A stretch of DNA of 5,297 nt from Pseudomonadota bacterium (GCA_021797365.1 JAJZZU010000213.1:1-5297), one strand, 5' to 3'; shown: positions 1 to 5,297, counted from the stretch's first letter. The notes: a model not told the origin generated them from the sequence alone. Numbers and translations: made by a program.

Positions 1-39
1 CGCCGCCCCATCCATGGGTCCGGATCCGCGCCCGAGGGC

Positions 40-939
40 TCAGGGCACCTGCTCGATCATAAGCCAATGGCCATCCTCATCCTGCCCCAAGACGGCATCG
101 GCGATGCGTCGGGGAGGGGTCCGCCCGTGCGAGCTTAGCCGGTGTTCCAGGGTCGCAAGGTCGGTGGTGGCGAGCACGGTGCGCGTCGCGGCGATGTCGG
201 TGGCGGCCAGCGCCTGCCGGCGCCCGCGCGGCCGTTCGTAGCCGAGCAGCTCGAGATGTGGCCCCGGGGGCGAGGCGAAGAGCGTGGCCACCCGCACGCG
301 TACTCCCGAGAGGTCGTCGAGGCGTTCCTGCTCAGGGCCGGAATTGGTCTGCCGGGTGCCGGGCGTAAGGCCGAAGACCTCCTGGTAGAAGGCCAGCGCG
401 CGGTCACAATCGCTTACGCTCAAGGCCGTGTGGTCGATGGCATGATCTTGCGCCGGGCGCGATCCAGGCGCTTGCGACGGGATGTCCGCCGGTACCAGCA
501 GTTCCAGAGGGTGGCCATCGGGATCACGGAATTTGTAGGCGGTCACGCCGCCGCTCGTGGGCGGGAGTGTCTGCGGTCCTGATCGCGTGATCGGCCGCCC
601 ACCGCCCTGCACGGCGCGCTGCGTAAGGCCCTCGATGTCGCGGCAGGTGATGGCGAAATGCTGAAACCAGAGGTCGTTGGCGCGACTATCCGCGGGGTAG
701 GGTGTGGAGGGGGTGAAAAACCGCGCAAGCTCGAGGCGCGTGTCGCCAAGCGTCATGGTGAGCGACTCGAATGGGTGTCCGAGGAGCGCGGCCTGCTCGG
801 GTGTCGCCGGGCGCGGGGCGCCGAGGGGTCTGAAACCGAGCGCGTGTTGATAGAAGGCCGTGGCGCGCGCCATGTCGTGGACGTTTAGCGCAAGCCGCGC
901 GATGCGTGTGCCGGGTCCCGGCAGGGGCGCGCCGATCAT
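40..939 (-). CDS. Two-module VOC (glyoxalase/bleomycin-resistance/dioxygenase fold) protein
   Basis: A 299-residue protein with two vicinal-oxygen-chelate modules in tandem, at about residues 12-150 and 166-297. Each opens with the typical strand-helix pattern (RLALNVHDMARATAFY, then HTALSVSDCDRALAFY) and contains an LEL strand; the first also has a DPDGHPLEL strand. VOC proteins bind a divalent metal and act as glyoxalases, extradiol dioxygenases, isomerases or drug-binding proteins. By eye, one paired metal site looks complete (H170 and E230 from module 2, H94 and E146 from module 1). The other has Arg at both His positions (R15, R253). The ATG at 939 overlaps the stop of the upstream lactonase gene (ATGA), so translation is probably coupled. 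The frame is open upstream to 1095, but that extension lies inside the lactonase gene and does not look like VOC. It is the last complete gene of the minus-strand operon. Family is clear; substrate is unknown. Confidence 0.88.
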   Translation of the reverse strand: MIGAPLPGPGTRIARLALNVHDMARATAFYQHALGFRPLGAPRPATPEQAALLGHPFESLTMTLGDTRLELARFFTPSTPYPADSRANDLWFQHFAITCRDIEGLTQRAVQGGGRPITRSGPQTLPPTSGGVTAYKFRDPDGHPLELLVPADIPSQAPGSRPAQDHAIDHTALSVSDCDRALAFYQEVFGLTPGTRQTNSGPEQERLDDLSGVRVRVATLFASPPGPHLELLGYERPRGRRQALAATDIAATRTVLATTDLATLEHRLSSHGRTPPRRIADAVLGQDEDGHWLMIEQVP

Positions 940-1841
940 GGTCGGATCGCCCCGCGGCGGTTCACATAGACACCCAATAGCGTCTGTCCGGCGCATAGGA
1001 ACAGGCGGCTGCGCTGACGCCCGCCGAAGGCGAGATTCGCCACCGCGGTATCCGTCCGGATCTTGCCAAGCAGGGCGCCTTGCGGGTTGAGGCAATGGAC
1101 GCCATCGGCGGCGCTCGTCCAGACATTTCCGTCCTCGTCGCAGCGCAGGCCGTCGGCACCGCCCGGCACCACCTCGTGGAACACCGTGGTTGCCCCCAGG
1201 CGCGTGCCGTTTTCGGTGAGCACCGCCCGGCGAATATGCCGTACCGGGTCGGCCGCGAATTGCTGGCCGGTCTCCACGATATAAAGGATGCGCTCATCCG
1301 GCGAGAAGCACAGACCGTTTGGGCCCTCGAAGTCGCCCGCCACGACCTCGAGCTCGGCGCGCGCCGGATCGAGGCGGTAGACCGCGGGCGGCTGCTCCGA
1401 GACCTGCCTGCCGCCCTCATAGTCGGTATTGATGCCATACAGGGGGTCTGTGAACCATATCGAACCGTCGCTTTTCACGACTACGTCGTTTGGCGCGTTG
1501 AGGCGCCGCCCCTGATAGTGGCTGGCCAATACCGTGATCCGGCCATCCCACTCGGTGCGTGTCACGCACCGGTTGCGATGCGAGCAGCTTATGAGGCGTC
1601 CCTCGCGATCACGCGCATGGCCGTTTTCGAACCCGCACGGGGATCGGAATACGCTGACCCCGCCGGTCTCCGACCAGCGCAGGACGCGGTCATTGGGGAT
1701 GTCACTGAACACGAGGCAGTCGTGATCGGCGAACCACACCGGCCCCTCGAGCCAGCGAAAGCCCGTGCCCAGGGTCTCGATCGCGGCATTGGGAAGCACG
1801 AAGGATCGAAACGACGGATCGATGATATCGTAAGGCGCCAT
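936..1841 (-). CDS. SMP-30/gluconolactonase/LRE family hydrolase
   Basis: A 301-residue protein covering a whole six-bladed SMP-30/gluconolactonase beta-propeller. Members use a divalent metal to hydrolyse sugar lactones or related esters; some homologues are called gluconolactonases. Family landmarks are WLEGPVW (E32), NAPNDVVVKSDGSIWFTDPLYG (N115/N118), EGPNGLCFSPDE (N175) and GGADGLRCDEDGNVW (D230). E32, N175 and D230 match the metal ligands known from regucalcin, and N118-D119 the substrate-side Asn. No signal peptide is seen, so it is probably cytoplasmic. I chose the ATG at 1841, 4 nt after the cupin stop. An in-frame TTG at 1886 would add 15 unconserved residues and overlap the cupin gene. 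No strong ribosome binding site precedes 1841, so translation is probably coupled to the cupin gene. Following a GMC oxidoreductase, it may hydrolyse a lactone made by that enzyme (inference). Family sure, substrate unknown. Confidence 0.9.
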   Translation of the reverse strand: MAPYDIIDPSFRSFVLPNAAIETLGTGFRWLEGPVWFADHDCLVFSDIPNDRVLRWSETGGVSVFRSPCGFENGHARDREGRLISCSHRNRCVTRTEWDGRITVLASHYQGRRLNAPNDVVVKSDGSIWFTDPLYGINTDYEGGRQVSEQPPAVYRLDPARAELEVVAGDFEGPNGLCFSPDERILYIVETGQQFAADPVRHIRRAVLTENGTRLGATTVFHEVVPGGADGLRCDEDGNVWTSAADGVHCLNPQGALLGKIRTDTAVANLAFGGRQRSRLFLCAGQTLLGVYVNRRGAIRP

Positions 1842-1845
1842 GTCA

Positions 1846-2337
1846 TCAACGCCTGTGGCAGGGGCGGCATGGTATCCGGTCGCCAAGGCGCACGGTCATG
1901 AGCACCGCGGGCTCGGATCCGATCGTCCCGGACCGGTGGCCCTTGCGCCCCTTGGCGTCGGCCACGCAGTTCTGGTCCTCGCCCAGGGACAGATCACCGG
2001 GCCCCATCTCGACACGTGTCCCGTCCATGGATTCCACCCACCAGCGGCCGGTGAGCGGAACGATCCATTGTGGGGCCGGATTCTCATGCCATTCTCCGAC
2101 CCAGCCCACCGGCTGGACGGTGAACACGACTGTGGCGCGCTCCTCGGGCTGGGCATCGTTCCATTGCGCCGCGGCCCCGCCTATACCCTTCAGGGAGAAA
2201 CGATCGAGAACGCAGCGGTCCTGGTGACTCACACCCTGTTTATCGGTCCAGATATGCCAGTATCCGACCTGTGGCGTATCGCTGGTGTCCGTGGGGCTTT
2301 GGTGGGCGGATTGTTTTTCAGGGGCTGAGGGTGGCAT
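1846..2337 (-). CDS. Cupin-like small protein
   Basis: A 163-residue, probably cytoplasmic protein with a single cupin-like beta-barrel at about residues 68-150. The first cupin stretch is WHENPAPQWIVPLTG, with H84, Q90 and G97. The second part is MGPGDLSLGED (residues 111-121), followed by KGHRSG with H134. The usual HxH of metal cupins is reduced to one His, and Gln stands where Glu is common, so metal binding may be weak or use other residues such as D121 or H134. Similar proteins are usually annotated only as cupin domain-containing. The start at 2337 is chosen because GGAGG lies 5 nt upstream; an ATG at 2349 would place that site inside the gene. The first 25 residues are polar and look disordered. 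It sits 12 nt after the DoxX gene and 4 nt before the lactonase gene. A role as an isomerase, a dioxygenase-like enzyme or a ligand-binding partner is possible but unproven. Confidence 0.8.
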   Translation of the reverse strand: MPPSAPEKQSAHQSPTDTSDTPQVGYWHIWTDKQGVSHQDRCVLDRFSLKGIGGAAAQWNDAQPEERATVVFTVQPVGWVGEWHENPAPQWIVPLTGRWWVESMDGTRVEMGPGDLSLGEDQNCVADAKGRKGHRSGTIGSEPAVLMTVRLGDRIPCRPCHRR

Positions 2338-2342
2338 GGCAA

Positions 2343-2347
2343 CCTCC
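2343..2347 (-). promoter_or_regulatory. Ribosome binding site of the cupin gene
   Basis: The minus strand reads GGAGG, a strong Shine-Dalgarno core, 5 nt before the ATG at 2337. It lies in the 12-nt gap after the DoxX stop codon. It decides the start: the upstream in-frame ATG at 2349 has no such site. Confidence 0.75.
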
Positions 2348-2349
2348 AT

Positions 2350-2820
2350 TCAAGAACCGTGGCGTGTGCTTGCCTTGGGGGCAACCTGTGCCGCGGTGTG
2401 CGCGCCGGGCAGCGCGTGATGCGCCGCCGGTGCGGGCACGGCCAGGGATCCCGCAACAACCAGCAAGAGCCCGCCAACGAGACCGAAGTTTTTCAGGAAA
2501 TCCCAGAAATGGGCGGCACCTTCGGCATTTCCACCGGACCAGAACCCGGGAAATTGCCAGAAGGGATGAAAAAGAATGGCGGTGGCCACGCAAAAGGCGG
2601 ACAGCACCAGGGATGCGATCACAGGATGCCACAAAATCACGATGCACACAGGTGTCGTAAATTCAATGATGATGCCGGCAATCAGCATGGCCCGCGCACC
2701 CCCCAGGGGCGAGGATTCGGCTTGTTCCATGGCCGTGTCCCAGTGCACGATCTTGTCGAGCCCGCTGAACGGGAACAAGACGACAAGGCATACGCGCGCC
2801 ACGATCGCAAGTGCACTCAT
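2350..2820 (-). CDS. DoxX family integral membrane protein
   Basis: A 156-residue hydrophobic protein with four likely membrane helices at about residues 2-22, 44-62, 65-85 and 112-128, and an Ala/Pro/His-rich C-terminal tail. The first helix ends in FSGLDKI, the conserved start of DoxX/DoxD-type proteins, and length and topology fit the family. DoxX relatives include a subunit of an archaeal thiosulfate:quinone oxidoreductase and proteins linked to redox or thiol stress; most have no assigned reaction. The ATG at 2820 is chosen because GGAGA stands 5 nt upstream and the protein then opens directly into the first helix. A longer frame from 2895 would add 25 unrelated polar residues and overlap the GMC gene. 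It lies 49 nt after the GMC stop and 12 nt before the cupin gene. A link between the oxidoreductase and the membrane quinone pool is possible but only inferred. Confidence 0.87.
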   Translation of the reverse strand: MSALAIVARVCLVVLFPFSGLDKIVHWDTAMEQAESSPLGGARAMLIAGIIIEFTTPVCIVILWHPVIASLVLSAFCVATAILFHPFWQFPGFWSGGNAEGAAHFWDFLKNFGLVGGLLLVVAGSLAVPAPAAHHALPGAHTAAQVAPKASTRHGS

Positions 2821-2825
2821 AACCG

Positions 2826-2830
2826 TCTCC
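2826..2830 (-). promoter_or_regulatory. Ribosome binding site of the doxX-like gene
   Basis: The minus strand reads GGAGA 5 nt before the ATG at 2820. It lies in the 49-nt GMC-DoxX gap and supports the shorter start over the one at 2895. Confidence 0.65.
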
Positions 2831-2869
2831 GGACGACTTTGTGGGTAGGGGTGCGCGTCGCCATCGTGC

Positions 2870-4441
2870 CTAACCCAGCCGCGCCATGATGCCATCGGCC
2901 ACGCGTAAGGCGTTGGCGATTATCGTAAGGGTGGGATTGACCGCGCCTATGGAGGGAAAGAAGCTCGCATCGGCCACATAAAGATTGTCGATCTCGTGCG
3001 CCTTGCAGTCGATGTCGAGGACCGAGGTCGCGGGATCGGTCCCAAAGCGCAGGGTCCCGGCTTGGTGGGCCGTGCCGGCTATGGGGATGTCCTTCCCGAG
3101 ATAGAGACTACGCTCCATAAGGAGCGGATGGACATCAACGGACTTAAGGAGCCGCTTTAGCTGTTGGCGCAGGCCGTGATGGGCCTCCATATTGTTTTGC
3201 GTAAGATCCAAAACCGTGCGCTCCCCATCGTAGAATACCCGGTTTTCCGGGCGCGGCAGGTCTTCGCTCGACAGCCAAAAGCTCAAGCTGCGTTCGGCGA
3301 GCGCCTCGAAGGGCGCCTTCGGCAGCCAATTCAGCCACTCCGGGAGTACCTCACCCTGGACCTGGGCCGGGTGGGTCTTGGCGAGCATCTGGATGAGGCC
3401 GAGCGGATAGTCTTGATCGGGACCACGCACGTAGAAATCGCTGATTGCGAGCGTCTTTTGAAAAATCGTGCGGTTGGGATGGCGCAGGAGGGCCATGAGT
3501 ACCGATTGATTGTGGCGCATGTAATTGCGCCCCACCTGCCCGGAGCCATTGGCCAGGCCGTTTGGGTGGTGGTCGCTTGCGGAACGTAGGAGCAGCAAGG
3601 CGCTAGACAGCGCCCCACAGGCGACGACGACGATATCGGCGCCATATTCTTCATGGCGCCCCTCGCGAGTTACGTGGACCTTGGCGATCGTGCGTCCCGA
3701 GCTGTCAGTCTCGAGTCGCGACACATAGGCCCCGGTGAGGAGTGTCAGATGGTCCGGGTAGGCGGCCAGGGCGGGATCGACACAAATGACCTGGGCGTCG
3801 GCCTTGCCATTGGTGGGGCAGGGAAATCCGTCGAAGGCCTCGCAGCGGATGCACGGGCTCGTGGGTGATGCCACCCCATCCTTTTCGTCTAGCAGAATTC
3901 CGAGCGGGAGGTGGAAGGGGTGGGCGCCGGCGCGGCGCAGATCCTCCGCGAGGGCGGCGATTTCCGGTTCGTGCGCGACCGGTGGGAACGGGTAGGGGTC
4001 GCTCGCCGGTGGTTCGTTCGGGTCCTCGCCGCGCACGCCATGGACATGGAACAACCGTTCGGCACGGGTGTAGTAGGGTTCGAAGGCCGCGTAGGGCAGG
4101 GGCCAGGGTGGCGATAGGCCGTCCGGGTAGGAGATTTCCTCGAAATCGCATTCGCGCAGACGAAACAGTGCCGCGCCGTAGACCTTCGAGTTGCCACCCA
4201 CGAAATAGTGCAGCCCCGGGTGGAAGGTTCGGCCATCGGCCCCGTACCAGGTCTCTTTGGCCTGGTATTTGGCCTCGACGAATACCGCCTTGGCGTCCCA
4301 GTTTTGCGGAGAGCGTTTCAGGTAGTCGCCGCGCTCCAGCAGCAAGACGCGCTTCCCGCGTGCGGCCGCCTCGCGGGCCACCGAGCCGCCCCCCGGGCCG
4401 CTGCCTATGACGATAAGATCGTAATGGTCGTGCGCCGCCAT
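2870..4441 (-). CDS. GMC family FAD-dependent oxidoreductase
   Basis: A 523-residue glucose-methanol-choline oxidoreductase of normal length and intact at both ends. It would oxidise an alcohol or sugar-type hydroxyl using FAD. An N-terminal Rossmann motif, GSGPGG (13-18) with E36 on the next strand, binds FAD. A GMC signature lies around GGNSKVYGAAL (82-92), VVACGALSSALLLLRS spans 272-287, and the C-terminal GMC domain ends in HQAGTLRFG and NPTLTIIANALRVADG. H459 and N502 are the expected catalytic pair. A Cys group, C197-x2-C200-x7-C208 in CIRCEAFDGFPC, resembles a subgroup I recall from other bacterial GMC proteins. There is no Tat or Sec signal, so the protein seems cytoplasmic unless a partner carries it. 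The ATG at 4441 begins just before the FAD motif and has GGAAGGA 10 nt upstream. It is the first gene of the minus-strand operon. Possible electron acceptors are oxygen, a cytochrome or quinone; the substrate is unknown. Confidence 0.93.
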   Translation of the reverse strand: MAAHDHYDLIVIGSGPGGGSVAREAAARGKRVLLLERGDYLKRSPQNWDAKAVFVEAKYQAKETWYGADGRTFHPGLHYFVGGNSKVYGAALFRLRECDFEEISYPDGLSPPWPLPYAAFEPYYTRAERLFHVHGVRGEDPNEPPASDPYPFPPVAHEPEIAALAEDLRRAGAHPFHLPLGILLDEKDGVASPTSPCIRCEAFDGFPCPTNGKADAQVICVDPALAAYPDHLTLLTGAYVSRLETDSSGRTIAKVHVTREGRHEEYGADIVVVACGALSSALLLLRSASDHHPNGLANGSGQVGRNYMRHNQSVLMALLRHPNRTIFQKTLAISDFYVRGPDQDYPLGLIQMLAKTHPAQVQGEVLPEWLNWLPKAPFEALAERSLSFWLSSEDLPRPENRVFYDGERTVLDLTQNNMEAHHGLRQQLKRLLKSVDVHPLLMERSLYLGKDIPIAGTAHQAGTLRFGTDPATSVLDIDCKAHEIDNLYVADASFFPSIGAVNPTLTIIANALRVADGIMARLG

Positions 4442-4451
4442 GTCGATGGTA

Positions 4452-4458
4452 TCCTTCC
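4452..4458 (-). promoter_or_regulatory. Likely ribosome binding site of the GMC gene
   Basis: The minus strand reads GGAAGGA, with 10 nt before the ATG at 4441. The spacing is somewhat long, but it is the only purine-rich match near the start. Confidence 0.5.
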
Positions 4459-4655
4459 AGGTACCAGTGGCAAGCGTAACACATTAGGCGGCCGGCTGGG
4501 ATCGGCCATTTATCATGGGTGCGAGATGCGCGGCACCACCCCCAGTACCGGATACCGCGGTGCGGCAGGCGCGTGTCAATGCCGGCTACCCGCGGGGGCG
4601 GCCGCTTGCCGGTCCGTGGCGCGTCAAGTGTCCGTCAGTTCCATGAGTATTATAC

Positions 4656-4661
4656 GGGGAG
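4656..4661 (+). promoter_or_regulatory. Ribosome binding site of the GST gene
   Basis: GGGGAG lies 5 nt before the ATG at 4667. It favours this start over the in-frame ATG at 4643, which would add eight residues ahead of the conserved MQLYDGP opening. Confidence 0.65.
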
Positions 4662-4666
4662 ACAGC

Positions 4667-5005
4667 ATGCAGCTCTATGACGGTCCGCGGCCGAATCCGC
4701 GCGCGGTGCGCATGATGATGCACGAGAAGGGCCTTAAGATCCCGCGGGTGGATCTCGACATCGACGGCGGTGAAAACCGCAGGCCCCCGTTTGTCGATGG
4801 TAACCCGAGCGGACAGGTGCCGGTCCTCGTGCTTGATGACGGGACGTTTCTTGCCGAGAGCGGGGCGATCATGCAGTATCTGGAGGAAAAATATCCCGAT
4901 CCGCCGTTGATAGGGGCCACGGCCGAGGAGCGGGCCGTGACCCGCATGTGGTTGCGCCGTGTCGAGCGGCGCGTCACCGAACCTTTTTATCATGAAGCGC
5001 CGTAA
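4667..5005 (+). CDS. Glutathione S-transferase, truncated (N-terminal domain only)
   Basis: A 112-residue protein with a GST N-terminal thioredoxin-fold domain at about residues 1-80. Landmarks are MQLYDGPRPNPRAVR, the QVPVL loop with the cis-Pro (P52), and LAESGAIMQYLEEKYP, where E64-S65 is the usual gamma-glutamyl contact. Full GSTs have about 200-230 residues; here the all-alpha C-terminal domain stops after roughly one helix (ERAVTRMWLRRVERRVTEPF) at a TAA. An IS200/IS605-type left end follows directly, so the gene is probably broken by insertion. If the junction is after 4990, the native protein ends at Y108, and the last four residues and the stop come from the element. The Ser usually found at the N-terminal active site seems absent (P7-R8-P9-N10). 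The start at 4667 is supported by GGGGAG 5 nt upstream. The fragment alone would probably be inactive as a transferase. It is transcribed away from the GMC operon. Confidence 0.82.
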   Translation: MQLYDGPRPNPRAVRMMMHEKGLKIPRVDLDIDGGENRRPPFVDGNPSGQVPVLVLDDGTFLAESGAIMQYLEEKYPDPPLIGATAEERAVTRMWLRRVERRVTEPFYHEAP

Positions 5006-5007
5006 AA

Positions 5008-5069
5008 CCCCGCCATCATTGTGGGCCGTACATTGTAGGCCGGATGGCCTATGGCCCATCAGGGCGGGG
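5008..5069. repeat. Imperfect hairpin at the probable left end of the IS element
   Basis: Three nested stems are visible: CCCCGCC (5008-5014) with GGCGGGG (5063-5069), GGGCC (5023-5027) with GGCCC (5053-5057), and TAGGCC (5036-5041) with GGCCTA (5046-5051), closed by a GGAT tetraloop. Internal bulges are uneven, with more bases on the left arm. This matches the subterminal structures that TnpA recognises in single-stranded IS200/IS605 ends. A smaller hairpin, CAGG-CGC-CCTG (5074-5084), follows. On the minus strand the outer stem is followed by TTTTA, so a weak terminator is an alternative reading. Confidence 0.6.
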
Positions 5070-5110
5070 ATATCAGGCGCCCTGGCGTGTTTTCGGCCAT
5101 CATTCCCGTC

Positions 5111-5297
5111 ATGTTTCACGCCACCAAGATCCGTCTCTACCCCAACGCCGCGCAGCAAGACCTCATCGCCCGGCAATTGGGGTGTGTGCGCTTCGTGTGG
5201 AACAAGGCCCTGGATGTGAAGAAGGTGGCGTGGAGGGAGCGGCGGGAGTCGCTCTCCATCCATACCCTGATTACGATGTTGCCGGTGTGGAAGGCTG
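5111..5297 (+). CDS. tnpB: TnpB (OrfB, IS200/IS605 family) RNA-guided nuclease, 5' part only
   Basis: The first 62 codons are present and the gene runs off the right edge; full TnpB proteins have about 350-450 residues. The opening, ATKIRLYPNAAQQDLIARQLGCVRFVWNKALD, is the typical N-terminal helix-turn-helix region of OrfB/TnpB: basic strand, RLYP, then GC-RFV-NKAL. The following SLSIHTLITMLPVWK matches the family's usual SL-x-x-x-x-L-x-x-x-LP segment. TnpB uses an omega-RNA encoded at the element's right end to cut DNA next to a target-adjacent motif, which helps the element persist. The RuvC catalytic residues lie beyond the window, so activity cannot be judged. The ATG at 5111 fits the family start, but no good ribosome binding site precedes it. 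The frame is open upstream to 5039, so an ATG at 5051 or a GTG at 5087 is possible. It lies 105 nt after the GST stop. Confidence 0.87.
   Translation, partial: MFHATKIRLYPNAAQQDLIARQLGCVRFVWNKALDVKKVAWRERRESLSIHTLITMLPVWKA

Larger units (their letters stand above)
4442..4666. promoter_or_regulatory. Divergent intergenic region between the GMC operon and the GST gene
   Basis: This 225-bp region must hold the promoters for the leftward operon and the rightward GST gene unless the GST is read from elsewhere. I see no good sigma70 -35/-10 pair on either strand. The best -10-like string for the plus strand, TATTAT at 4648-4653, is too close to the GST start to leave a normal leader. A perfect 8-bp palindrome ACCGCGGT (4554-4561) lies mid-region and could be an operator half, but short GC palindromes are common here. 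No coding gene is seen in it; an open frame crossing it in phase with GST shows no family resemblance. Confidence 0.35.
4991..5297 (+). mobile_element. IS200/IS605-superfamily element, left part (runs off the window)
   Basis: The region joins a truncated host gene, a subterminal imperfect hairpin (5008-5069) and the start of a TnpB gene (5111), which is the layout of the left end of IS200/IS605 or IS1341-like elements. These have no terminal inverted repeats; their ends carry hairpins and they insert 3' of a short target such as TTAC or TTTAN-like pentamers. TTTAT at 4986-4990 fits that kind of target and lies 17 nt from the hairpin base, so I place the left boundary at 4991. That boundary is inference; the element as such follows from the TnpB start. 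No tnpA gene is seen on the left side, so the element may be TnpB-only or carry tnpA further right. Confidence 0.62.

Noticed and set aside
1..15. Start of a further operon gene at the left edge (minus-strand ATG at 15-13 or 11-9)
   Set aside because: Only a few codons are visible and there is no strong ribosome binding site, so it cannot be told from chance. The operon may still continue leftwards.
1080..1901. A 273-codon open frame on the plus strand opposite the lactonase gene
   Set aside because: The minus strand encodes a clear SMP-30 protein here. The plus-strand product is an Arg/Ala-rich, low-complexity translation with no family motif, as expected from antisense frames in GC-rich DNA.
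2821..2895. A longer DoxX start at 2895
   Set aside because: It would overlap the GMC end and add 25 polar residues ahead of the first membrane helix; the ATG at 2820 has a good ribosome binding site.
3705..4484. A 259-codon minus-strand frame overlapping the GMC gene
   Set aside because: It is a shifted frame of the GMC gene with an Arg/Gly/Pro-rich product; the GMC frame has all the expected motifs.
4648..4653. TATTAT as a -10 promoter box for the GST gene
   Set aside because: Transcription would begin about at the ribosome binding site, leaving almost no leader, and no matching -35 is seen.
4208..4666. A long upstream extension of the GST frame
   Set aside because: The extension lies partly antisense to the GMC gene and has no GST similarity; the family N-terminus and a ribosome binding site both point to 4667.
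5008..5069. Rho-independent terminator
   Set aside because: On the plus strand no T-tract follows the stem, and on the minus strand only four T residues do. The loose, bulged stem next to tnpB fits an IS end better.
4586..5263. A 225-codon minus-strand open frame across the GST, IS end and tnpB
   Set aside because: It runs antisense to two recognisable proteins and through a structured non-coding stretch, and shows no family pattern.

Overview
This is a GC-rich bacterial window (roughly 60% or more GC by eye). The tightly packed genes, strong purine-rich ribosome binding sites and protein families suggest a proteobacterium, perhaps a gammaproteobacterium. No marker gene fixes the taxon, so that is inference. 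No rRNA, tRNA, CRISPR array or strong rho-independent terminator is visible.

Positions 40-4441, minus strand, hold five co-directional genes that look like one operon. In transcription order they are: a GMC-family FAD-dependent oxidoreductase (4441-2870), a DoxX-family membrane protein (2820-2350), a small cupin-like protein (2337-1846), an SMP-30/gluconolactonase-like beta-propeller hydrolase (1841-936) and a two-module VOC/glyoxalase-fold protein (939-40). The gaps are 49, 12 and 4 nt, and the last two genes overlap by 4 nt (ATGA). The grouping suggests a small oxidative pathway. The flavoenzyme would oxidise an alcohol or sugar-like substrate, the lactonase-like enzyme would hydrolyse a lactone product, and the cupin and VOC proteins would act on, bind or detoxify later intermediates. 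DoxX could link the process to the membrane. The substrate cannot be read from the sequence. The operon may continue past the left edge.

Positions 4442-4666 are a 225-bp divergent intergenic region without a convincing promoter match.

Positions 4667-5297, plus strand, begin with the N-terminal half of a glutathione S-transferase (4667-5005). It ends abruptly just after the thioredoxin-fold domain. It is followed at once by what looks like the left end of an IS200/IS605-superfamily element: a large imperfect hairpin (5008-5069), then the first 62 codons of a TnpB (OrfB) RNA-guided nuclease (5111 onward), cut by the window edge. The simplest reading is that the element inserted into the GST gene, probably after a TTTAT at 4986-4990, and supplied the premature stop. 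The right end of the element, the omega-RNA region and the rest of the GST gene would lie beyond the window.
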